Source of the DNA: Myrica gale
Lineage: Eukaryota; Streptophyta; Magnoliopsida; Fagales; Myricaceae
Length of the DNA stretch: 64,000 bases
Reading direction: 5' to 3'
Assembly (NCBI GenBank): GCA_963930655.1
Contig: OZ005611.1
Span: forward strand, 9,121,501-9,185,500
Of the stretch, positions 46,798-58,141 are shown one piece after another. A model generated the notes under the pieces. It searched no databases. It was not told the DNA's origin and saw only the letters and a program-made list of their open reading frames with translations. The translations under genes were made by a program, and so were the position numbers. How positions within the stretch are numbered: the stretch's first letter is position 1; each line of letters opens with the position of its first letter.

Positions 46798-47655
46798 ATG
46801 GAGAAAGGTGTTCCTATGTACCTCGTAGCTGTGCTCCTGTTTGCTTTGGCCTGCTCCCTTGCCTCTGCTTCTGATCCTAGTCCCCTGCAAGACTTTTGTG
46901 TTGCAACCAAAGATTCTAATGGTACGTACACACAATATAATTCAGTTCTTATGGAATCATTATTCTCACACACGATTAATATTGTTTTTCATCATAACGG
47001 AATTCACACATACATCGAGGAGGTTATTCTTTAGGGTGACATTTATGTAGGAGTTAGGATTTGACATTTTTCAATTCCGAATAATTTGTGAGAGTAATAT
47101 ACTGTTCTTTATGCAGAATTTGTGAACGGAAAGTTCTGCAATAACCCGAAGGATGCTAAGGCTGATGATTTCTTCTTCTCGGGGCTAGACAAGTCCGGTG
47201 ACACCTCAAATAAACAAGGCTCAAACGTTACTGCTGTGAACGTAGACAAATTAGCAGGCCTAAACACACTTGGCATATCCGTGGCTCGCATCGACTTTGC
47301 ACCATATGGTCTAAATCCTCCCCACACCCACCCTCGCGCCACTGAGGTAATAGTGGTCCTAGAGGGTACTCTTTACGTTGGCTTCGTCACATCCAATACA
47401 GAGAACCGCCTCTTCACCAAAGTTCTAAACAAGGGAGACGTCTTCGTGTTCCCAGTTGGTCTCATTCACTTCCAGTGGAATATGGGAAATACCGATGCTC
47501 TTGTATTTGCCGCTCTTAGCAGCCAGAATCCTGGGGTGATCACGATAGCTGACGCAGTCTTTGGCGCTAATCCTCCTATCAATCGCGATGTTCTTTCCAA
47601 GGCCTTTCAGGTGGACAAGAATGTGATTAAGTATCTCGAGAAGCAGTTCAAATGA
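46798..47655 (+). CDS. GLP: Germin-like protein, subfamily 1 (gene 1)
   Basis: Two exons, 46798-46921 and 47117-47655, with a GT-AG intron; 663 nt, 220 aa. A signal peptide covers about residues 1-24 (hydrophobic [20 protein letters not shown]). The mature protein starts [12 protein letters not shown]. The two Cys residues at 34 and 49 form the conserved disulfide. The cupin metal site is intact: H111-x-H113 and E118 in the first box ([11 protein letters not shown]), and H159 in the second ([13 protein letters not shown]). NVT near residue 78 is a glycosylation site. Family members are secreted hexameric Mn proteins of the cell wall; some have superoxide dismutase activity, and true oxalate oxidase activity is rare. 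The C-terminus is KYLEKQFK. Poly(A) signals lie near 47768-47778. It differs from genes 2 and 3 at many sites and is an older duplicate. Confidence 0.93.
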
Positions 47656-48893
47656 TGGAAGATAAAGAATTAAAGATATAGATACAATAGTCACCTAAAT
47701 CATCAGAGAGTCCAGATAATAAATTGATTTTTCCTACAATTCCCTTGTAACCTAATAGCAATAATTATAATGAAATAAAAATGGTTGCTTATTATACGTT
47801 CTTCTTTTACTTTCCATAGCAGAGGTAGCGCAACTTACACGATTATAACTAACTGCATTTGGAATCGAGGAATTAAAGTTTGAGATATCACTTGTAACTA
47901 CTCATGCATCTTCTTCTACAAAAGTAAAAATAATCAAGAAAGAAAAGAGAGTGAATTCAAAACAAAGGTTATTGCAAAAGTGCAGCATCATTGCGTAGTA
48001 TAGAGAAGCTACTCACATATCATTTATTATAGTAAATGAGCTTTCTGTTTCCTAGAGATCCAAGAGAAGACTGCACAGCGGCTGTAATGGTCCAGCTTGG
48101 CTCCACAGAATCCTCTTAACACCTCTTTCAGAAACACTGCATGCAGAGAGAAAGCTTGTTAGCATCTCAAATGGGACAATATATAGGACACTTCATAATG
48201 TGTACGTTTGATAACATGTGATGCATAAAATGAAAAGGCCCATGTAAAGATTGCCTCAAACACCAATCACGTTATTACGTAGATTCCAACCATAGGAGAA
48301 AACAATCCAAATGTATTTTTGTGACGCATCTAATTTCTAGACACTGTTATGCCTGCGAGAACTGCTACTTCAAAATTTTCCATTCGAGACTTTGGGCCCC
48401 ATGGGGCAATATTCGTTTATCTGTAAATAAGGGTAGGTACTGAAATAGATGGAACCAAAATTCTCAAAGTAGAGTTGAGTTTTACGGGTGATTGAATTAC
48501 ATTTCGGTAACCAGTATTTTATGAGGCTCTCTAAATAGTCGAAAGTATGAAAAATACTTTACAGAAACTAAATACGTCAAAACAAACTGAGCTAATTTAA
48601 TTTAATTTTTTGAATTTGTAATCTTTTCCTATTTTTTTCTATTTTAGTTGTTTCAAGCTGACGTGGATTTAATTAGATGGTGTGTCATTAAATAGGTGTC
48701 AAAAGCGACACATGTCACTTTGTCATTATCTGCAAGGTGGCATTCAGTCAAGTCCTTTGATTGAAACTACGAATAAGACAAGTTTAAAAAACAAAATTAA
48801 GGCGTCTCAGACGCGTGTGAGAGTAAATGTAAGAACAAAGAAGGTGATTGAATTTATTTTTCTATTTTATTGAGCTCCAATTGAATCTAGAAG
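47656..48893. other. 3' flank of germin-like gene 1 and spacer
   Basis: 47656-48000 is similar to the flank of gene 2 (58142-58470), including 'tttgagatatcacttgtaac' and 'actcatgcctcttcttctac' variants, so the duplication reached past the gene. 48050-48150 holds a short minus-strand open stretch (RGFCGAKLDHYSRCAVFSW) that I cannot assign. The rest is AT-rich. Confidence 0.4.
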
Positions 48894-49072
48894 GCAGAAC
48901 AAAAAAAAGTAGCCGTTGGTCAACGAAATATACAAAAAGAAAAATCCTAACCTTTTTACATCTACATGCCATGGATTCGTTCTGCAGAACAAAAAGACTA
49001 GTCGTTACTCAACTGAAGAAACAAAATAAAAAATCCCAACCTTTTTACATCTGTATACCATGGATTCGTTCT
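48894..49072. repeat. Two-unit tandem repeat, about 90 bp each
   Basis: Units 48894-48983 and 48984-49072 both begin gcagaacaaaaa and share 'cctaacctttttacatct' and 'ccatggattcgttct'. They differ at roughly one site in six. Confidence 0.75.
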
Positions 49073-49079
49073 TTCAAAG

Positions 49080-50040
49080 ACAACGAGTGATCCGGAGAGA
49101 GTTGAGAGAGCGAAAGAGAAAACTGAGAGAGAGAAAATGGACAGAGCAGAAAGGGTGTTATGGCCTCTGCAACGGAGGAGTACGATAAGCGAGAGAGCCA
49201 GGAGGAGGGAAGTCCATTTTTCTTTCTTAGTGGAGGATGGACATGAATGTGTGAAGGACGTAAGAGAAGGCGAAGGGAAAGATCGTGGCCTTAAGAAGAC
49301 CAAGCAGCGCATTTGTTAAAATTTTGGTTTAGGTAATTGCATGATTATGTTATTCTTAATTTGCCTTTTCATTCTTGACGCCATTGATGTTTTTCGAATT
49401 CTTGCATTGTTTCTCTAAGTTCATTTGACGCGCATATCAATTCGATTTGGGAACTTATTTTGATTTTAACAATCAAAATTATATCTTCCAGTTTCTTCTT
49501 CATTCTCTCTGTTATGTTTCCTCGCACTTTCGTTGTTTGTAGTGCTTTATGGGTTCATAGCCTACTATTGATTCATTTGGGTGGTTTTATTCAGATTTAT
49601 GGTGGCTTTCCCGTCAAGAGATTGGAGGAAACGATTGCATCCGCTTGCAGTTTACAGCGTATTTGTTCAGGTAATTGCATGGTTCTGTTTTTCGTAATTG
49701 GCCTTCTCATTCTTGATGCCATTGATGTTTTTCAAATTCTTGCCTTGTTTTACTCAAAGTTCCTTTGATGCGCATAGCAATTCGATTTGGGAAAGTATAT
49801 TGATTTCAGCAATCAAAATTATATCTTCCAGTTTCTTCTCCATTCTGTCTGTTATGTTTCATCGCACTTTCATAGTTTGTCGTGCTATATGGGTTCATAG
49901 CTTACTGTTAATTCATTTTGGTGATTTTCTTTAGATTCATGGTGGCTTTCCCGTCAGGAGATTGGAGGAAATGATTGCATCTGCATGCAGTTTTCTGGAT
50001 GCTTCTTCGAGGTCATTGCTCTGAGATCTAATGTGAGATG
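49080..50040 (+). other. Unidentified transcript-like region with a duplicated exon-intron module
   Basis: A GA-rich stretch (49085-49140) precedes an ATG at 49137 with a 60-codon frame (MDRAERVLWPLQRRSTISER) ending at 49319. A possible donor (TTTAG|GTAATTGC) lies at 49332/49333. A 338-bp module then occurs twice (49333-49670 and 49671 to about 49993). Each copy has an intron-like part, an acceptor (ttattcag or tctttag) and an exon-like part coding GGFPV(K/R)RLEE(T/M)IASACS. The exon-like parts start at 49595 and 49935. Copy 1 ends in a donor (TTCAG|GTAATTGC). I do not recognise the product. It could be a 5' gene fragment, a small gene or a non-coding RNA. Confidence 0.35.
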
Positions 50041-50635
50041 ACATTTCTGTTTTTACAAGCATTGCCTATAATTATAGCTCGTAATGCAAGATAAGGTAAA
50101 GTCGTTTTTGAAAAGTATAGTGTAGCTGCTGTGCATTCTGCACTTCGTGTTTAGGAGACTAACCCTTGGTGATATAGGAGTTACAGTTTTTTTGCAATCA
50201 AGCTTGGTTTTTTTCGTATTCCTACGATTGCAAAATTTGGAATGACTAATGGGATTTCTGCCTTTTTCATATAATGGAAATTTCTGAGGCTAACATTATT
50301 ATGCCATTGCTTAGGTAAGAAATTACTCTAAATTGCTTGATTTTGAATTTTCTTTGCTAACATGAGTATAGGTGTTCATAGTTCTCGAGCATTAAGTATA
50401 TCTTTATCGGCAATTGATCTTCGGAAATTAGTTGTAGTGCTTCACTTAGCAAACCATGGTATTAATACTCTCTTTTTGTGTTCTAATTAATGATGAAGAA
50501 GGTCTATTGACCATCTTGTTCTTGAGATATAAAATGTCTTTGATATAATTTCTAGCAACTGATATACTCTTCTGTTTATTCATGAAGTCTGTTGTACGTA
50601 TTAACTTCGAATTTTAATAAGGCCTGTCCAGACAT
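50041..50635. other. Spacer without recognised gene
   Basis: AT-rich DNA with only short frames. It may be intron or 3' continuation of the unidentified region to the left. Confidence 0.3.
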
Positions 50636-50639
50636 ATTC

Positions 50640-51379
50640 AGAGCTAAGGGTGGGCATCGGAACGGATGAAACCAGAATGGGCCGGAACCGTAATTTTCAT
50701 CCCGATTCCATTCCAGAATGAAACTGGAAATTCTGGAATCGGAATCCGAAAATTCCGGTTCCTTATCTGGGCCTAAAAGGCCAAGATTTGGTTTGGGCCC
50801 ATTGGCCCAAAAATGCATTTTTAAGTACTTGTTTTGTGGGTCAGAACAAAGGTATTGTGAGAGGCAAAACTGCGCCCAAAAGCCTCAAAATAACACTGGT
50901 ATGAGCATCAATTTGAAGACCCAATTGCCAAAATAAAACAGTGCACTGCCGTCCAACTGCAAAAGTTCAATACATTGCCAAATTAATAAAAACTGTCGTC
51001 TTGGTCCAAAACAAAATAAACACTGCCAAATAACTCTAAATTAAAATTACAACTAAACAACTAAATTTCAAAACAATATTTCACTATTTTAGGACGCCAA
51101 AATAAATTCTAAATTAAAATTACAACTATGGAACTAAATTCCAAAACAAAATAAACACTACCAAGATTTGGTTTGAGCCCATTGGCCCAAAAATGCATTT
51201 TTAAGTACTTGTTTTGTGGGCCGGAAGAAAGGTATTGTGAGAGACAAAATTGCACCCAAAAGACTCAAAATAACACTGATATGAGCATCAATTTGAAGAC
51301 CCAATTGCCAAAATAAAACAGTGCACTGTCGTCCAACTCCAAAAGTTCAATGCATTGCCAAATTAATAAAAACTGTCGT
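50640..51379. repeat. Dispersed ggttcc repeat with an internal 220-bp direct duplication
   Basis: It starts with 'gagctaagggtgggcatcgg', the reverse complement of the right edge of the copy at 29.65 kb. The part 50782-51006 (ccaagatttggtttgggccc ... aaaactgtcgt) is repeated at 51161-51379 with few changes. The two copies are separated by AT-rich DNA that matches the 24.72-24.89 kb region on the other strand. The second copy is cut at 51379 by a Copia LTR. Confidence 0.65.
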
Positions 51380-51895
51380 TGAAAACAAGAAAGAACTTTC
51401 TATCTGTGTCGAATTGTATTCTGTACATGATACATGCCCTTATTTATAACACAATAACAATACATAAATGAGGAAATAATCTCCTAATTTTGTCTAAACG
51501 AGATTCACCGAATATCTCCTCAATCACTCATCTCAATTACACCACAATCCCCGTGATTTCTACAATCTTCAAGATTTCAACAATCTTCGGGATTTCTTCA
51601 CTCCCCCTCAAGTTGGATCGTAGATATTGATAATTTCCAACTTGCCGATAAAGTCATCGAAGTTTTGTCGAAACACCCCCTTTGTGAAGATATCTGCAAT
51701 ATGCTCTTTTGTGGGAACATAGGTCATGCACATGATTCCAGCTTCCACCTTTTCCTTGATGAAATGTTTGTCCATTTCTACATGTTTGGTCCGGTCATGC
51801 TGAACTGAATTGAGGGAGATATTGATGGCTGCTTTGTTATCACAATATAGTTTCATTGGAAGTCTCACTTTGACATGTACAATAGATATTGATGG
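51380..51895 (-). mobile_element. Copia fragment A: LTR plus RNase H end
   Basis: An LTR of 221 bp (51380-51600, TG...CA) is preceded, on the minus strand, by a polypurine tract (tgagggggag). Before that is the RNase H C-terminus of a Copia Pol (LYCDNKAAINISLNSVQHDRTKHVEMD, VPTKEHIADIFTK), ending with a stop at 51608-51610. The element is broken at about 51895, where a LINE fragment begins. The direct duplication to the left ends 'gtcgt' at the LTR edge; its partner on the right is lost. Confidence 0.75.
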
Positions 51896-52595
51896 TTGTC
51901 TCAAGCGGGCATATTGGTCTTCATTTGTTCAGTTGCTTCTTCATTACTTAGCTATGCTATGAGCCACTATGCTGTCCTTATGACCATATGCTCTCGTATC
52001 GATTCTATGATGATGCGCTTTTGGTGGGGGTCCAATGACACTCAGAATCATTCCTTAATCCTCAAAGCTTGGAGTTCGATTTGTAAGCCAAAAAGTATGG
52101 GAGGCTTAGGCCTGGAGAGGATGGTTTCTCTCAATAGTGCTCTTTTAACCAAGCTTGGATGGCAAGCTCATGCCAACCCAGAAAAGATTTGGGTTAAAGC
52201 AGTTACAGCGAAATATATGCCAAAAAAAATTTGTTTGGTATAATTCTCTATCTCCCACAGCTTTTTGGCTTTGGAAAGGAATTTATAAGACCCAACACAT
52301 TCTGAGGAAAGGTTTGTGCTTCCAAATTTTGAACGGTGCCGATGTTAGAGTGTGGCTTGATCCTTGGGTCCCTTCTGCAGAGAACTTTATTCCCAAGCCT
52401 AAAAACTTGGAGGTGGAATAGGATGTTGAGTTATGTGTCACAGATTTAATTATACCCCAGACTTGACTTTGGAGGGAGGACATGGTTCTTCAGATGTTTC
52501 TTGAAGAAGATGCCGATTTTATCTTGGGTATGCACCTTGCTATTCAGCATGATAGAGACCAACTTTGCTGGATTGCTGACAACTCAGGTAGTTTC
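51896..52595 (+). pseudogene. LINE ORF2 C-terminal fragment
   Basis: The frames give AMSHYAVLMTICSRIDSMMMRFWWG, KPKSMGGLGLERMVSLNSALL, KIWVKAVTAKYMP and, after a frameshift near 52238, FQILNGADVRVWLDPWVPS and LCWIADNSGSF. This is the stretch after the reverse transcriptase in plant L1 ORF2. It ends exactly at the LTR of Copia fragment B (52596). It is a different LINE lineage from the two L1 elements above. Confidence 0.75.
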
Positions 52596-55190
52596 TGACA
52601 ATAATTGAGGAAATTTGACCGAATGAATTGGTCTTCTCATTATATAGAGATTTGAATCAAGCTATACAAGGTAGGATATCAATTTACAAGGAAAGAAATC
52701 AAACGTACGTTATAGAAATCTCGTATCAAACTAAACTAGGAAAGAAGACAAGTATCCGTTGCTATATACAGTTGTAGAGTAAGTGAGTAAATATGACAGC
52801 AAAGCTGTCCGTTGACAGCCCCTTCAAATTGATGCGGGTTGATCAACCAACTTCAATTTTCTATTCAATAAGCAATGGTGGTGACGAGTAAGAGGGTTGG
52901 TGAAGATGTCAGCAACTTGAAACTTTGTAGCAACATGCGGAAGGGTGATTACTCCATCTTCGAAGGCTTTATGAATAGCATGACAATCAACTTCAATATG
53001 CTTCGTACGCTCATGATACACAGGATTAACCGTTATTTGAATGACGCTGGTATTGTCGGCATAAAGGGGAGTAGGTTCAATCTGAGGGAAGTTCAATTCA
53101 TTAAGTAAACCACGGAGCCAGATAATTTCGGAGCAAGTAAGAGACATAGCACGATACTCAGATTCTGTAGACGACTTCGACACTCGGTGTTGCTTTTTAC
53201 TTTTCCAAGATATCAAGGCATTATCCAAGAACACACATCAACCATTGATAGAACGACAGTATCGGCACAACCAGCCCAGTCAGCATCACTATAAGCCGTA
53301 TGAGATGAAGAAGTGTTGGCAAGGAAGAATAAGCCACGAGCAGAAGTACCTTGAACGTAATGAATGATGCGATGAACAACAACCAAGTGAAGGTGAAGAG
53401 GTGTCTGGAGAAACTGACTGACTTACTGGACAACAAAGGAGATGTTCGGTCGAGTAATAGTGAGGTAGACAAGACTACCTACCAGCTTGCGATATAAACT
53501 AGGTTCAGCAAGTAAGTCATCCTCCTTTTTACGAAGTTTGACATTTAACTCCATGGGAGTGTCAACCATGGAAGTGGTTCGAAGACCAACAAGAGTTACC
53601 AGATCAGAAGCATACTTGTGTTGATTGAGAGAAATATCAGAAGAACTACGGAGCACCTCAAGACCAAGGAACTATGTGAGAGAGCTAAGATCTTTCATGT
53701 GAAAGGACTCAGAGAGATGAAGCTTGAGCTGGCCAAGTAAAGTAGTGTTTGAACCAGTGATAACAATATCATCAACATAAACAAGAAGAATAACAATGCC
53801 CAGTTCTGTTTTACGCAAAAATAAAGAGGAGTCATGCTTGCTTTGCTGGAAGGAGAATTGTAATAAAGTACTCAGTTCTGTTTACGCAAAAATAAAGAGG
53901 AGTCATGCTTGCTTTGCTGGAAGGAGAATTGTAATAAAGTACTCTGAAACTTATCAAACCAGGCTTGCGGAGCTTGTTTAAGACCATAAAGAGACATGCG
54001 AAGCTTGCACACATGTGAAGTAGGAGAAGATAACAAGCCTGGGGAGGCTTCATAAAAATGCATTCTTTGAGATCACCGTGAAGAAAAAACATTCTTTACA
54101 TCCATCTGATGAAGAGACCAATCATTGGAGGCGGCAAAAGCGAGAATAGTGCGAACAGTGGTCATCTTAGCCACAGGAGAAAAGGTCTTTTAGTAATTGA
54201 CACCATATTTTTGATTATTTCCAAGAGCAACTAACCGGGCTTTATAATGATCAAGACTGCCATCTGATCGGACCTTGATGGAGTAAACCCATTTGCAGCC
54301 TAGAGGAGTAATCGTGGAAGGACAAGGTTCAAGATCCCATGTGTCATTTGCTTCAAGAGCTGCAATATCATCTTGCATAGCTTGCTGCGACACTCATGCT
54401 TGACAGCTTGGGAGTAGGATGTGGGAATAACATATTGGGACAATGATGCAGTAAGAGCAGATATAGAAGTGCCAGAGGAAGGAAACCCATACCGATCCGG
54501 GGGTACAGACATTCGAGTAGAGTGACGTACCAAGGGCGCTGGATGTGCCGAGCTTGATGGGATGGAAGGCGCAAAAACATCAGGTAGCAGGGCTGCCAAC
54601 AAAGGAGGCGGTCGGTGAGAACGGTGCGTATACACTATACCAGGGGTAAATCGAGAAGGGACAGAAACCGGAGGCAATGGAGGCTCCTCGAAACGAGGAA
54701 GGAAAACCATAGGAGAAGAGGGCAGAGAGGGGCACGAAAAGAAATGTTGGCTTTCGAAAAAAATCACATTTCGAGAGACACAAAGTCGATGTAAAGTAGG
54801 ATCATAGCACACAAGACGATGTAAAGTAGGATCATAGCACACAAAACCTTTCTGAGCCACATTATACCCCAAGAACGCACAACAAACAGATTGAGCAGAT
54901 AACTTATGGCGTTCATGAGGAGGAAAATGAACAAAACATACACACCCAAAAGTACGTAAATGATCGTAACTAGGCTGCGTAGAAAGAAGACGAAAGTAGG
55001 GAGATTCCATATTTAAGACAGAGGATGGTAGTCGATTAATCAAAAGGATAGCAGTTTTCATAGCCTCGACCCAGAACATGGAAGGAACAAAAGACTCAAG
55101 CAAAAGAGTACGTACCACATCTAGAAGATGACGATTTTTCAGTTCGGCGACCCCATTTTGTTGTGGAGTAGAAATTGGTCTTGTTCTCCT
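52596..55190 (-). mobile_element. Copia fragment B: 3' LTR and 3' half of pol, decayed
   Basis: The LTR lies at 52596-52817 (222 bp, TGTCAAC...TTGTCA on the minus strand). Reading leftwards, pol runs from an integrase end (NRHLLDVVRTLLLESFVP, FLGYNVAQKGFVCYDP) near 55.1 kb. It continues through reverse transcriptase (WDLEPCPSTITPLGCKWVYSIK, LLVYVDDIVITG near 53.78 kb, YASDLVTLVGL) to RNase H (KQHRVSKSSTESEYRAM, YADNTSVIQI, ERTKHIEVDCH). It is interrupted by many stops and frameshifts. Gag, protease and the integrase core are missing, and no 5' LTR is present. Two short tandem duplications break the frame (72 bp at 53802-53944; 30 bp at 54787-54846). Confidence 0.85.
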
Positions 55191-56504
55191 TCTTTTAAGG
55201 TATGGTGCCTAAAAGTTGATTTGAAATGCTTTTTTGAATGAATAATCAGGGTTAATTTTGATGTAGTCTCGTGATGTTGGCAAATGAGGTGCTTATGCTG
55301 GTGGAAGTAATGTGGAACTTGGTGCCAAAGGAAACATGGCATGCAAAGGGATGAGAATCATGAGATGGTGAATTGTGCAATAAATGTAGTTGCAGCATCA
55401 CGTTGACCTATTCTTTTAGGACCAAGGAATATGTGAAGACAAAAGAAATTGTGCAATAGCTGCTTCCCATGACTATTCATTTTAAAACAAGAATCTGTGG
55501 CATCTTGCATGAACTCTACGTTTTGGAATGTTAGGAGGGTTGTCAACTTTCTACTTTTTCGTCAAATGCAAGTGGACTTCTGAGGGTTCTGATGCCTATT
55601 CATAAATACAGAACAATTTTTTTTTGTGAACTTAATAGAATGTTTAGAGGTATCTAACATCGACCTTTCTATAGATATATAGGCTGCTAGATAGTCCATC
55701 CCTTCCCTTCCATGAATTTCATGAAGTCCACTGAGCTTTGCCCATTCAATCCCATTTTTGCGTGTCCCTGTAAGTTAGACTTTAGTATGCACTTCTTACA
55801 ATGTGCATAGCCTAGAGTACGTTCTAATAAGTGAGAACCTTTCTTTTCCCCTACTCTTTCAAGACCAAATAACTTTTTATTTATATTTGTTCCTGATAGA
55901 CTATAAATCAGGAGAAAAGCATCAATTTTCTTCAAGTTAGAATAATTCCTGCTACTTAACAGTTGTTTTTTGTGTGTGTTTTTAGACAGGTAGTTATTAT
56001 CTTTCATTCACAAATTTCAGAAGAATTTTCGCGGTTAGAGTTCACCACTCCACGGGCAAAGGATAGGTACTGTGTTTTAGTTTTTACATGAGCATCAAAT
56101 ATATTCTGTATGGTGGACCTCTTCCATATTATTACCAACTAACACATGGCAATCAAACTTAAAAAAGGTTAAATGCATCTTATTTTGTGCTATGATATTT
56201 CAACTGATGGGGTCTTACACAATATCCTCTCTGTCACTTGACAATGCAACTTGGGTGTATATTTGGAAATAAGATCTGATTTAAGACAGCTCTTTTTACA
56301 AGCCTTGTCATTCCTGCCCCAGATGGGTGGAGCAAGACTGAATACTTGTGTAACATTATCAATTTTGACCTTCAGAAATTGAATACTTGTGAACATTGTT
56401 TGACCCGATAAAATGAAGTGTTTTAAGGTTTAAATTGAGATTTTTTGTGAGGCTTAGTCCATGGAGCGAAGTCTTAGTCTAGAGTTGCTTATAGCCTTAC
56501 ATAC
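55191..56504. other. Spacer without recognised gene
   Basis: No conserved frame or repeat boundary was found. The junction at 55190 marks a deletion of the Copia 5' half. Confidence 0.35.
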
Positions 56505-56664
56505 AAGTAGACTGCCGCTGTATATCTATTGCGACGGAGATATAGCGGCGGTCGGATCGCCGCTAAAAAACCGCTGTTATAGGCCAAAATGACCTATAAT
56601 AGCTTTTTTTTGCATATAGCAGCGATCACCGACCGCTGCTATATACTGTTTTTTTTTTGTAGTG
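56505..56664. mobile_element. CACTA element terminus
   Basis: The sequence ends '...ctgttttttttttgtagtg' at 56664, the inverse of CACTACAAAAAA, the terminus of many plant CACTA (En/Spm) elements. The preceding 150 bp hold inverted copies of 'atagcggcggtcgg' and 'gaccgctgctatat', typical subterminal repeats. In the duplicated region of germin-like gene 3 the same flank (acgtgcc) continues into ordinary promoter sequence. The CACTA end therefore marks where copy 2 was broken. The other end was not found. Confidence 0.55.
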
Positions 56665-57273
56665 ACGTGCCGAATCTTATCTTGCGTAAATCTCCCACCA
56701 TATGTCTCTGAAAAAGACAAATATTACATACACATTAACGAAATTTAATGTAACATATATGCACCTAACTTTTTATCTCTTTGAATATTTTGAAATAAAT
56801 TCTACCGGCAACTTAAATCAAATTACCTTAACACTTGTCTCTTTGTAGGAAGGAAATATAATCTAAGGACTACTTGCACTAAGATAATTCCTGGAGGGTT
56901 AAACTAGCCTCTGGTTGGACTTTTTCATGCCCTCCTGCAGGCAAGGTTCCTACCACCTACTTTCACAGCTAAACAAATGGCAAAGAAAGCAACGTCCGAA
57001 CGAACGATTCCATTGACTGAAATGGTCGCATTGGGTTGCAATATTTCGATTGGTGCGAGAAGTAGTGGTTAAAGAGTGGTTCACCCATTGAATAAATAAA
57101 TCTTATAGTTAAAGACTTACAAATCATAACTCTTCCCGTGCAAGGGATAACATAGACCAGTTTCGTGGCTTCCCTCTATAAATAGACACGTTTCCCTGCA
57201 ATCTTCTCTCAGTTCTCCCCCTCATTAAAGCAAAAATCACATATACCAAGGAGTTGAAAAAACATCAAATACG
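56665..57273 (+). promoter_or_regulatory. Promoter region of germin-like gene 2
   Basis: It is nearly identical to 62545-63047 upstream of gene 3, except for a 104-bp segment (56771-56874) that is absent there. A TATA box (tataaata) lies at 57177-57184, 90 bp before the ATG. Confidence 0.65.
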
Positions 57274-58141
57274 ATGAGGAGTGTTCCCAAATACCTCGTA
57301 ACTGTGCTCCTGTTTTCTTTGGCCTGCTCCCTGGCCTGGGCCTCTGACCCCAGTCCCCTCCAAGACTTCTGTGTTGCTATCAACAATTCCAATTCTGCTG
57401 GTATGTAACACCATCATTTTGTCCCGTTGGAATCGATTGTTTTTTCTCTAATGTTTGGAATAAACGTGGTACGTGATTAGTATTTGAGGCAATCTTAATT
57501 TAAATGGGCCTTTTCATTTTCCGCATCACATGTTATCAACCGAACACATTGTGAAGTGCCCTATTTTCCAATTTGAGATGGTAACATACTTTCTTCCTGC
57601 AGTGTTTGTGAATGGGAAGTTCTGCAAGGACCCAAACGTTGTCACAGCCAATGACTTCTTCTTCCCGGGGCTCCAGGTTCCCGGAAACACTACAAACCGA
57701 GTCGGATCCAACGTGACTCTTGTGAATGTGGACAAATTACCAGGCCTCAACACACTAGGCATATCTTTGGCTCGCATTGACTTTGCCCCATACGGACTAA
57801 ATCCTCCCCATACCCACCCTCGTGGCAGTGAGATTTTAGTGGTCGCTGAGGGTACTCTGTATGTAGGCTTTGTCACATCTAACACAGATAACAAACTCTT
57901 CACCAAAGTTCTAAATCAGGGAGACGTCTTTGTGTTCCCAATTGGTCTCATTCACTTCCAGTTTAATGTGGGAAAGACCAATGCAGTCGCCTTTGCCGGT
58001 CTCAGCAGCCAGAATCCTGGGGTGATCACCATAGCAAAAGCAGTCTTTGGATCTAATCCTCCCATCAATCCCGATGTTCTGGCCAAGGCTTTCCAAGTGG
58101 ACAATAATGTGATTAACTCTCTCGAACAACAGTTCAAATGA
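57274..58141 (+). CDS. GLP: Germin-like protein, subfamily 1 (gene 2)
   Basis: Exons are 57274-57400 and 57603-58141; 666 nt, 221 aa. A signal peptide covers about residues 1-24 ([19 protein letters not shown]). Cys 33 and 50 are the conserved disulfide pair. The metal ligands are H112, H114 and E119 ([11 protein letters not shown]) and H160 ([13 protein letters not shown]). Sequons at NNSN, NTT and NVT could be glycosylated. It has the usual length and two-exon layout of the subfamily, so it should be secreted to the apoplast and bind Mn. The encoded protein appears to differ from gene 3 at only three sites, all in exon 2 (P/R after DFFF, V/I in GLQxPG, N/T in FGSxPP). Introns are also almost identical, pointing to a recent duplication or gene conversion. 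Poly(A) signals (aataaaataaag) lie near 58259. Confidence 0.95.

Noticed and set aside
57526..58137. Minus-strand frames opposite germin-like gene 2 (and the same over gene 3)
   Set aside because: They are conserved only because the sense genes are; no independent evidence for coding.
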